This document shows, one piece after another, positions 25,456-32,352 of a stretch of 64,000 nt of DNA. Numbering within the stretch: the first letter of the stretch is position 1; the number at the start of each line of letters is the position of its first letter. The notes beneath the pieces were generated by a model. It saw only the letters and a list, made by a program, of their open reading frames with translations. It was not told where the DNA came from and did not search any database. A program made the position numbers and the translations under genes. This stretch comes from Brevibacillus thermoruber 423 (GTDB lineage: Bacteria; Bacillota; Bacilli; Brevibacillales; Brevibacillaceae), in assembly GCF_000454065.1 (NCBI RefSeq), contig NZ_KE695650.1, positions 248,001 to 312,000 on the forward strand, written 5' to 3'.

Positions 25456-27222
25456 CTACCCGCCCAACTCCCGGGAGCGGATCAAAATGGTACCCGTCTT
25501 GACCGACAACAGCCCCTTTCGTGTAAAACGGATCGAGGGCAAATGCGTGGCGGAGAAAAACAGCAGGGAATAGATCGGGTCCTCATGCCGGTGCCCGCGC
25601 TCTCGCAGCAGGTGAACCAGCGTGCTGGTCCGGGCAATGAGGACATCCATGTTCTCCAGACTCATCCCGCCCATCAGCGGCAGAGAGAGCTCGAACAGCG
25701 GCCGGCCGTTTTCCATGAGGCAGATGCCGCCGCCGTTTTCCATGATCCGGCTGACCGCTTGGGCCATCTGCACGGCATCCTTGCCGAGGACGATGATATC
25801 CTGCGAAAGTGTGTAGGTGCTGGCCAAGGCATGGACGTTTCCGAAGCCTTTCACGATGCCGGTGCAGATCCATTTCCCCTGGCGGTCCAGCAGCGCGGCA
25901 TAGAGATAATCGTCGTGCGCGGTCAGTACAATCGCGCCGTTCCTTTCGGGAAGGGATTCGTTTCGATGCGAGAGAATCGCCGCGTTGATCATGTCCGCGA
26001 CGGGAAACTTCTCTCCGGTGCTTGCCACGCGAAACCATTCCGGCTCCGCTTTCCAGGTAGGGGCAGGCAGCTTTCCGATGCCGAACTGCGCCCAGTCGAT
26101 CTCGGGAAGCGGGGCGATCACCCTGCCCTGTTCCACCGCCATATTGCCTTCCGCCATGACTTTGACCGGGGTGGGATGGGCAAGATCCTCCAGGAACAGG
26201 ATGTCCGCAAGCCTGCCCGGCGCGATGCCTCCCAGCTCCTGATCCAATCCGTAATAGACCGCGGGATTCAACGTGGCCATCCGATACGCGTCAACGGGCG
26301 GCACCCCGTTCTCAATCGCCAGCCGGATGAGAAAATCGGTGAAGCCGTGCGCAAAAAAGAACGGCGCCGAACCATCCGTTGTCAGCATGAAGCGGCTCCA
26401 GGACAGGTTCTTTTCCGGAAGCAGCCCTCTGACCAAGTCCGGCAGATCGGGACGGATCGACGAATGCCGCAGCGCTGCATAGAGGCCAAGCCGCAAACGG
26501 CGAAGCACCTCCTCGGCGGTGATGCTTTCATGGCAGCAGGTCACGCCGGCGGCGGTCACCGCATTCAAGGTCTCCGCCGAGGCCCCCGGATTATGGGTCT
26601 CAATCGGTTTTCCTTCCAGGCGCGCCAGATACATCAGCTCTTCGATGTCTTCCGCGCCATCGAGCAGATCCCTCCAGGCCGTGAGCTCTCCCGCCTGCAG
26701 AACGAGCGGATGCTGCAGCATGCGCTTGACGCGCTCCGGGGTAAACGCACGTTTTAGGCTGTCATCGGTGGTTTGCGGGTCGAGGCGGGCCCACCAGAAA
26801 TTTTTGACCGGCATGCGGTACATGACCGCAAACAATCTGTCGAGCTGGTCCGGCTCAAGCTTTTGGAAGAAATTCAAATTGTCGTGAATCAGCGTGGTTG
26901 TCCCGCGGGAGAGGGCAAATTCGGCCAGGGTCAGCGGGTTGTACAGTTGGAAGGGATGGGTGTGGGGCTCGATGTAGCCCGGCACGACCGTGAGATCCGC
27001 CGCGTCGATGACCACGGTCTGTTCGTCGGTCAGGGGTTCTTTTCCGCCCACGTAGGCAATCCGGTCCTGACTGATCGCAATATGGCCTTCGCACACTTCC
27101 CCGGTATATACGTTCAGGAGCTGTCCAGCCCTGATCCATGCGGTTGCAGGCCGCTGAAAACGGGACACTTCGATCAACTGCTTCCACGATTGTTTGCTGA
27201 ACGGTCTGATCGGTTTGGACAT
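25456..27222 (-). CDS. Adenine deaminase family protein (YerA-like)
   Basis: A 588-aa amidohydrolase of the adenine deaminase family, predicted to convert adenine to hypoxanthine. The metal site start is PGYIEPHTHPFQLYNP, followed by LIHDNLNFF, ETHNPGAS, CCHESITAEE and LTTDGSAPFF, giving the expected His/Glu/Asp series. A C-terminal adenine-deaminase domain follows. The PGYIEPH wording is that of B. subtilis YerA, whose function is not firmly shown, rather than AdeC. The inner ATG (27222) has AAGGGAG at eight bases; the outer ATG (27228) is too close to it. Confidence 0.82.
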   Translation of the reverse strand: MSKPIRPFSKQSWKQLIEVSRFQRPATAWIRAGQLLNVYTGEVCEGHIAISQDRIAYVGGKEPLTDEQTVVIDAADLTVVPGYIEPHTHPFQLYNPLTLAEFALSRGTTTLIHDNLNFFQKLEPDQLDRLFAVMYRMPVKNFWWARLDPQTTDDSLKRAFTPERVKRMLQHPLVLQAGELTAWRDLLDGAEDIEELMYLARLEGKPIETHNPGASAETLNAVTAAGVTCCHESITAEEVLRRLRLGLYAALRHSSIRPDLPDLVRGLLPEKNLSWSRFMLTTDGSAPFFFAHGFTDFLIRLAIENGVPPVDAYRMATLNPAVYYGLDQELGGIAPGRLADILFLEDLAHPTPVKVMAEGNMAVEQGRVIAPLPEIDWAQFGIGKLPAPTWKAEPEWFRVASTGEKFPVADMINAAILSHRNESLPERNGAIVLTAHDDYLYAALLDRQGKWICTGIVKGFGNVHALASTYTLSQDIIVLGKDAVQMAQAVSRIMENGGGICLMENGRPLFELSLPLMGGMSLENMDVLIARTSTLVHLLRERGHRHEDPIYSLLFFSATHLPSIRFTRKGLLSVKTGTILIRSRELGG

Positions 27223-27270
27223 GTTCATGACTCCCTTGGCAATAGGTTCCTGTTACTCATGATAGTCCGT

Positions 27271-27283
27271 ATTGTTCGGGTTC
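27271..27283 (-). promoter_or_regulatory. Possible PurBox upstream of adenine deaminase
   Basis: On the minus strand GAACCCGAACAAT matches 11 of 13 positions of the B. subtilis PurR box AWWWCCGAACWWT, including the whole CCGAACAAT core. It lies about 50 bases before the deaminase start. Only one box is seen, whereas PurR normally needs two inverted boxes, so this is tentative. Confidence 0.3.
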
Positions 27284-27412
27284 ATTTTCACATTTTTACT
27301 CTTTCTTTTTAAAAATTTGCTCTTCTTGCCGACGTCGCTTTCAAGATTTCGAAAATTCCATTACTTTATAGAGAAAAGGCATGCATGTTCATGGATCAGG
27401 AGGGAAAAAGAG

Positions 27413-27937
27413 ATGAAGTACATCCTTGCCGACAAAAAGCCAACCGTTTCTCCAACCGCGTATATTGCCCCCGGGGCAAACATCATCGGCGACGTTGCGA
27501 TCGACGAGTATGCCAGCGTCTGGTTCAATGCCGTGCTGCGCGGGGATACGCAGGGGATCCAGATTGGACGAGGCAGCAATGTGCAGGACGGAACGGTGAT
27601 CCACGTTGACTCCCGGTATCCGACCGTCATCGGCAGCGATGTGACGATCGGGCATTCCGCGATTGTTCACGGCTGTACGATCGCCGATCGGGTGATTGTC
27701 GGAATGGGAAGCATCATCATGGACGGCGCGGTCATCGGCGAGCATACGATCATCGGCAGCGGAACCGTGATTCCCGCCGGCAAAACCTATCCGCCCGGCG
27801 TCCTGATTCTCGGCAGTCCGGGCAAAGTCATCCGCGACCTCACGCCGGAAGAGATCGAAAAAATCGTCATCTCCGCGCAGATTTACAAGGACAGAGGCAT
27901 CCAGTACCGCAGCGACCTGCAACAAATCGAGGCGTGA
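27413..27937 (+). CDS. Gamma-carbonic anhydrase family (left-handed beta-helix) protein
   Basis: A 174-aa trimeric left-handed beta-helix protein. The three Zn-binding His of the family are present: VIHVD and IGHSAIVHGC. Hexapeptide repeats run from about residue 12 to 140. ATG 27413 follows AGGAGGG. Members include carbonic anhydrases, CaiE of the carnitine operon and PaaY, a thioesterase that clears stalled aryl-CoA esters. Because it sits 25 bases before an acyl-CoA ligase, a CaiE/PaaY-like role in CoA-ester metabolism is worth considering; the sequence alone cannot separate these. Confidence 0.87.
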   Translation: MKYILADKKPTVSPTAYIAPGANIIGDVAIDEYASVWFNAVLRGDTQGIQIGRGSNVQDGTVIHVDSRYPTVIGSDVTIGHSAIVHGCTIADRVIVGMGSIIMDGAVIGEHTIIGSGTVIPAGKTYPPGVLILGSPGKVIRDLTPEEIEKIVISAQIYKDRGIQYRSDLQQIEA

Positions 27938-27962
27938 TCACGTCAAGGGGAGGGAGGAGCTG

Positions 27963-29525
27963 ATGAACATGAACCTGGGGTCTCTCTTTGAATTTTCGGC
28001 GAATCGCTATCCCAACCAGATTGCCGTCGTCCAAGGTCAGAAACGGTATACGTATGGACAGCTGCACCACGAGAGCAGCGTATTGGCTTATTCCCTGCAA
28101 AAGCTCGGGGTGGGCAAGCGGGATCGGGTGATCGTGCTCATGAAAAACCGCGTGGAGACGATCATCGCCTTCTGGGCACTGCAAAAAATCGGGGCGGTCT
28201 TCACGCCGATCAATCTCAGAATGTCCACGAAGGATATCCAGTACTGCGTCAACGACGTGGAAGCCAAAATGATCATTTTTGAGGACCTCGTGCGCACCTC
28301 CGTCCTGAAAAACAAGTACAATACCCGCCCGCTGTTTATCGGGCTGGAACCAGAAGGGGCCGATCTGACCTTTCATGAACTGCTGGAGCAGGGAAAGGGT
28401 TCATGTGAACGTCCTCCGATCGATGACAACGATCTGGCCGTCATCCTGTACACGTCCGGAACAACGGGACGCCCCAAAGGCGTTCCGCGCACGCATAAAA
28501 ATGAATACGCCTCCACGATGGCCCATATTTTGCAAAACAATTACCTGATGTTTGATAAAACGCTGGGTGCCATGCCGCTCTATCATACGATGGGGCTGCA
28601 CGCCCTGCTTTCGGTGATGCTGGTCCTCAACGGCACGTACGTCACGGTTCCGGATTTCGATGCGCATGAAGCGCTGCGCCTGATTCAAGAGGAAGGGATC
28701 CACAGCCTGTACATGATCCCGAAGATGTATCACGACATGGCATATCACCCGGACGTGGACCGCTATGATTATTCCACGCTGCGGACCATCGGGTTTGCCG
28801 GTTCGTCGATGTCCGCGGAGTTGATTCAGCGGTGCCAGGAGGTCTTTCGTCCGCAGACCTTTGTCAATCATTACGGCAGCACGGAAATCTATACCTTCAC
28901 CACCTGCAGCGAAGTTCTCCAAAAGCCGGGCTGTGCGGGAAAACCCGGCATTCATCAACTGATCCGCGTCATCGTACCCAATCAGGACGGCTCGTCCCAT
29001 CCGGACGATACCGTGTCCCCCGGCGAGATCGGGGAAATCATCGTCCACACCGACTCGGTGGAAGCGTTTAAAGGATACTGGAACCGACCGGATGCCACCC
29101 GGAAGGCCATTCGGGAAGGCTGGTACTTCACGGGCGACCTCGGTTACATCGATGAGCAGGGGGACTTGTATGTAATCGGCAGGGTGGATGAAATGATCAT
29201 CTCGGGAGGCGAGCATATTCACCCGCAGGAAATTGAAATGATTCTCCTGGAGCATCCGCACGTGTCCCAGGTGGCCGTCGTCGGCGTGAAGGACAAACGC
29301 TGGGGGGAAATCCCCGTTGCCTATATCGTGCCCCGAAGCCAGGTAACCCCGCAGGAACTGGACCAGTTCTGCAAGGAGCATCCCCGGCTGGCCAGCTACA
29401 AACGGCCGAGGGAATACGTCTTTGTGTCAGAGATACCGGAAAGCCTCACAGGGAAAACGCTTCGCCGGAAACTTGCGCAGATCGAACGGGAAGAAAAAGA
29501 AATCTCCAACGTGCTTGACCAATGA
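27963..29525 (+). CDS. Acyl-CoA ligase (AMP-forming), paralogue of the 36669 ligase
   Basis: A 520-aa ANL-superfamily enzyme that activates a carboxylic acid with ATP and CoA. It has the P-loop YTSGTTGRPKGVPRTH, the A5 motif NHYGSTE, the A7/A8 region YFTGDLGYIDEQGDLYVIGR and catalytic Lys in SLTGKTLRR near the C-terminus. ATG 27969 is a better-spaced alternative start (MNLGSLFEF), matching the MDLGSLFQF start of the second ligase. The two share long identical stretches such as PKGVPRTHKNEY and KPGCAGKPGIHQ. It probably activates furoate or a related ring acid. Confidence 0.87.
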   Translation: MNMNLGSLFEFSANRYPNQIAVVQGQKRYTYGQLHHESSVLAYSLQKLGVGKRDRVIVLMKNRVETIIAFWALQKIGAVFTPINLRMSTKDIQYCVNDVEAKMIIFEDLVRTSVLKNKYNTRPLFIGLEPEGADLTFHELLEQGKGSCERPPIDDNDLAVILYTSGTTGRPKGVPRTHKNEYASTMAHILQNNYLMFDKTLGAMPLYHTMGLHALLSVMLVLNGTYVTVPDFDAHEALRLIQEEGIHSLYMIPKMYHDMAYHPDVDRYDYSTLRTIGFAGSSMSAELIQRCQEVFRPQTFVNHYGSTEIYTFTTCSEVLQKPGCAGKPGIHQLIRVIVPNQDGSSHPDDTVSPGEIGEIIVHTDSVEAFKGYWNRPDATRKAIREGWYFTGDLGYIDEQGDLYVIGRVDEMIISGGEHIHPQEIEMILLEHPHVSQVAVVGVKDKRWGEIPVAYIVPRSQVTPQELDQFCKEHPRLASYKRPREYVFVSEIPESLTGKTLRRKLAQIEREEKEISNVLDQ

Positions 29526-29555
29526 CCAAACCGTTTCAAGATTGGGGGGATTCGC

Positions 29556-30347
29556 TTGGCAGCGCTTTTCCTCGTAGACTCGGATGAACAAAGTCGCCAA
29601 GCCGTTCGTTGCGTCATCGAAGAGAGTCCATACAAGTATCTGGCCGTCCATGAAGCGGACACGGCACACCGGGCCGGACTCTTGTTGAAACAGATGCAGC
29701 CCACCATCATGATCCTCGATCTTTCCCTGCCGGACATGAATGGGGTCTCGTTGGGAAAAATGGCGAAGGGACTGTATCCGCAGCTCCCCATCATTGTGCT
29801 GTCCCATTTGAAAATGTTTGATTTGGTTCAGGAGTGCATAAACGCCGGTTTTTCTTCCTACTTGTTGAAACCGGTTTCAAAACATGAGCTGATGGCCGCT
29901 TTCGATCGCCTGCTGCTGTCGGAGCTCTGCCGAGAGACCCGACATTTCATGGGAGAAGGGGCAGCCCCCGCCACATTCGAAACCGACCTGGGCAATCCGA
30001 TCGATACCGTCATTCGCTACATCCAGTTGAATTTTCAGCAGACGATCACCCTGCAGGAAGTATCCAGCCTGGTCTATTTGAGCCCGTCTCACTTCAGCCG
30101 GCTCTTCAAGGCGGAGACGGGGATTACCTTTGTCGAATACCTGACGCAGTACCGCATCGAAAAGTCAAAAAGCCTGTTGAAAATGACCTCCCTGCCGATC
30201 GATGTGATCGCCAACAACACCGGGTTCTCCAGTGCCGGCTATTTTTCAACCACCTTTAAACGAATGGTCGGCCAAACGCCCAGTGAATACCGCAGCCAGT
30301 TTCAGGTTTTTCTCCATGGCCAGCAGCATTCTGCACACCGCGCATAG
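29556..30347 (+). CDS. Orphan response regulator with AraC-type DNA-binding domain
   Basis: A 263-aa protein with an N-terminal receiver (Asp55 in MILDLSLPD, Lys in YLLKPVSK) and a C-terminal AraC double helix-turn-helix (about 150-255: LQEVSSLVYLSPSHFSRLFK and IDVIANNTGFSSAGYFSTTFKR). The acidic pair is VDSDE rather than VDDE, so one metal-coordinating position may be Ser9. The start is TTG behind a run of G. No sensor kinase is in the window near it. Standing between the two ligase regions and just ahead of the molybdenum enzyme operon, it is the likely activator of the pathway. Confidence 0.86.
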   Translation: MAALFLVDSDEQSRQAVRCVIEESPYKYLAVHEADTAHRAGLLLKQMQPTIMILDLSLPDMNGVSLGKMAKGLYPQLPIIVLSHLKMFDLVQECINAGFSSYLLKPVSKHELMAAFDRLLLSELCRETRHFMGEGAAPATFETDLGNPIDTVIRYIQLNFQQTITLQEVSSLVYLSPSHFSRLFKAETGITFVEYLTQYRIEKSKSLLKMTSLPIDVIANNTGFSSAGYFSTTFKRMVGQTPSEYRSQFQVFLHGQQHSAHRA

Positions 30348-30371
30348 CCGTTTTTCGTGCGCGAATGCATC

Positions 30372-30413
30372 AGGAAACCTCCGATCGGCGGATGGGAGGT
30401 TTCCTTGTTTTTT
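30372..30413 (+). terminator. Intrinsic terminator after the AraC-type regulator
   Basis: An 11-bp perfect stem (30372-30382 with 30395-30405) is followed by TTGTTTTTT. It makes the molybdenum hydroxylase operon a separate transcription unit. Confidence 0.85.
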
Positions 30414-30468
30414 GCGCAGGATGGGGCTGCTTATCGGGCCGTCACGTTACAGCAAAAAACTACAATTC

Positions 30469-30489
30469 GTTTCAAGAAAATTTTGAAAC
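30469..30489. promoter_or_regulatory. Inverted repeat (7-7-7) upstream of the molybdenum hydroxylase operon
   Basis: Perfect arms GTTTCAA (30469-30475) and TTGAAAC (30483-30489) are separated by seven bases. The right arm ends 20 bases before TATACT (30510-30515), a good -10 box with no recognisable -35. The repeat overlaps the -35 position, as activator sites do. GTTTCAAGA also occurs at 29533 before the regulator gene and TTTCAAGA at 27339 before the gamma-carbonic anhydrase gene. Confidence 0.55.
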
Positions 30490-30557
30490 CAAACCATCCG
30501 GACTGCTTTTATACTCGAAACAAAGCTGCCTGCACACATTCTCGGGGAGGTGAACAA

Positions 30558-31736
30558 ATGCTTGATCTGCTGAAAGGGTTGGAGGAATGCTGGAGCAGCG
30601 GCAGGCCGGCCGTTTTGGCGACCATCATCGACACGCAAGGGTCCACCTACCGCGGAGTTGGGGCGCAGTGCTTGATTCTGGAGGATGGGCGCATCATCGG
30701 AACCGTCAGCGGCGGATGTGTCGAAGGCGACATTTACGAGCACGCGCGCGAGGTGATGCAGAGCGGCGTGCCGCGAACCCTCCAGTACGATTTTCGGGGG
30801 AGCGGGGACCTGCTGTGGGGATTGGGCGTCGGCTGCAACGGCTCGCTGACGATATGGCTTGCCCCGTTTCATCCTGCCACATATCCGGCTCAGGCAAAAC
30901 AACTGCTCCAGGTGATGAGACTGCATGCAGCCTCACCTCGCTCGTTTTCGATTGTGACGGTGATTCAATCATCCGATGCCGCCGCGCTGCCTCCGGGCAC
31001 CCTGGTTACGCTGGGGCATGATCGCGAGGAAGGCGGGGCGCTGCACGGATGGGGAGAAATTGCCGAGCGGGCGGCGCAGTATCGAGCAGCGGGCCGCTCG
31101 GGCCTGGCGTGGATCGACCTGTCCGGAAGCGGCGGGGAAACGATCCGGGTCCAGTGCTTTATCCACACGGTTCGAAGAGTGCCGCGGCTCGTGATCTTCG
31201 GTGCCGGTCCGGATGCGATCCCGCTGGTGCGGGGGGCGAAGCTGCTGCAGTGGCATGTGACGGTGGTGGATCACCGCCCCGCATTTGCCGCAACGGACAG
31301 ATTTCCGGATGCGGATGAGATCATCGTGGCGCCAATGGGGACCGTCCCTCCTCTGGACGTGGACGAAGAGACCAACGTAGTGATCATGACGCATCACTTC
31401 GAGCAGGATCAATTGTTTCTCGCGGAGATGCTCACGCGCACGATCGCGTATCTGGGCATATTGGGGCCGCGTGCCCGAACAGAAAAGCTGCTGGAGAAGA
31501 TCGAGTCGAATCGAAAGGCGATCGGCTTGCATCCGCTCAAAATGAAAGCGTTTCATTCGCCGGTCGGGTTGGACATCGGGGCCGAAACGCCGGAGGAAAT
31601 CGCGTTCAGCATTCTTTCGGAAATGATTTGTGCAAGAACCAGGCGGAGCGGCATGCCGCTTCGGCTGCGGAAGGGCCCGATTCACGAAAGGACAGGGGAC
31701 CTGTTTTCATCCATGCCGTTGAAGGAGAGTGTCTGA
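30558..31736 (+). CDS. XdhC/CoxI-family molybdenum cofactor chaperone
   Basis: A 392-aa maturation factor that binds molybdenum cofactor, promotes its sulfuration and hands it to xanthine-dehydrogenase-family enzymes. The N-terminal XdhC/CoxI domain reads GRPAVLATIIDTQGSTYRGVGAQ and GTVSGGCVEGDIY. A C-terminal Rossmann domain (about 215-360) begins LVIFGAGPDAIPLV. ATG 30558 follows GGGGAGGTGA; the 67-codon upstream extension would cross the promoter. It is the first gene of the molybdenum hydroxylase operon, two genes before the large subunit. Confidence 0.9.
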   Translation: MLDLLKGLEECWSSGRPAVLATIIDTQGSTYRGVGAQCLILEDGRIIGTVSGGCVEGDIYEHAREVMQSGVPRTLQYDFRGSGDLLWGLGVGCNGSLTIWLAPFHPATYPAQAKQLLQVMRLHAASPRSFSIVTVIQSSDAAALPPGTLVTLGHDREEGGALHGWGEIAERAAQYRAAGRSGLAWIDLSGSGGETIRVQCFIHTVRRVPRLVIFGAGPDAIPLVRGAKLLQWHVTVVDHRPAFAATDRFPDADEIIVAPMGTVPPLDVDEETNVVIMTHHFEQDQLFLAEMLTRTIAYLGILGPRARTEKLLEKIESNRKAIGLHPLKMKAFHSPVGLDIGAETPEEIAFSILSEMICARTRRSGMPLRLRKGPIHERTGDLFSSMPLKESV

Positions 31737-31737
31737 C

Positions 31738-32352
31738 GTGAGGGCTTCTCCAGCGGTGTGGATCATCATTCTGGCTGCGGGATATTCCAGGCGGATGGGA
31801 TTGCCCAAAATCCTGCTGCCGTACCGGGACGGCAGCCTGGTCCGGCAGGTAGCCAAAAAAGCGGCGCAAGTCCAATCCGCGGGGGTGATGGTGGTCGCCA
31901 ACGCGGAGATGCCCGAGGTGCAGCATCATCTGTGGGATCTGCCTGTTTGGGTGGTGTGGAATGAACGGGCTCATCTGGGAATGAGCACGTCTCTGGTCAA
32001 AGGGGTGGAAAACCTGCCCCATGATGCCTCGGCCGCCCTCATTCTCTTGGCGGATCAGCCCGAGATCGAGCCGTTTGTCATCGAACGGGTGATCGATGCC
32101 TATGCGCGTTCATCCGCCTCGATCATCCAGGCGGCCTACAGCGGAAAGCCGGGGCATCCGGTTCTGTTCGATCGGAAATGGTTTCCCCACCTGCTGCACA
32201 TCACGGGGGACCAAGGCGCCAAACAGCTCATACAGGCTTCGGGGGACGAGCGTCAATGGGTGGACGTGCCCCTTCCCCCCCTGGAGGACATCGATACGTG
32301 GGAAGATTATGAGCGAGTCACGAGAAGGGAGGGTGCGATTCGTGGACTGTAA
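31738..32352 (+). CDS. MobA/MocA-like nucleotidyltransferase (molybdopterin cytidylyltransferase candidate)
   Basis: A 204-aa nucleotidyltransferase starting WIIILAAGYSRRMGLPKILL, the MobA/MocA NTP-binding loop, and with LLADQPEIEP as the metal-binding segment. MocA-type members attach CMP to molybdopterin for CoxL-type enzymes, which fits its place between xdhC and the large subunit. GTG 31738 is favoured over GTG 31729 because AAGGAGAG ends at 31729. It overlaps the next gene by 11 bases. A MobA-type (GMP) specificity is not excluded. Confidence 0.85.
   Translation: MRASPAVWIIILAAGYSRRMGLPKILLPYRDGSLVRQVAKKAAQVQSAGVMVVANAEMPEVQHHLWDLPVWVVWNERAHLGMSTSLVKGVENLPHDASAALILLADQPEIEPFVIERVIDAYARSSASIIQAAYSGKPGHPVLFDRKWFPHLLHITGDQGAKQLIQASGDERQWVDVPLPPLEDIDTWEDYERVTRREGAIRGL

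Noticed and set aside
31543-31557. Palindrome ATGAAAGCGTTTCAT as a cre site
   Set aside because: It lies deep in the xdhC coding sequence, has one base too few in the centre compared with cre, and simply encodes part of KMKAFHS.
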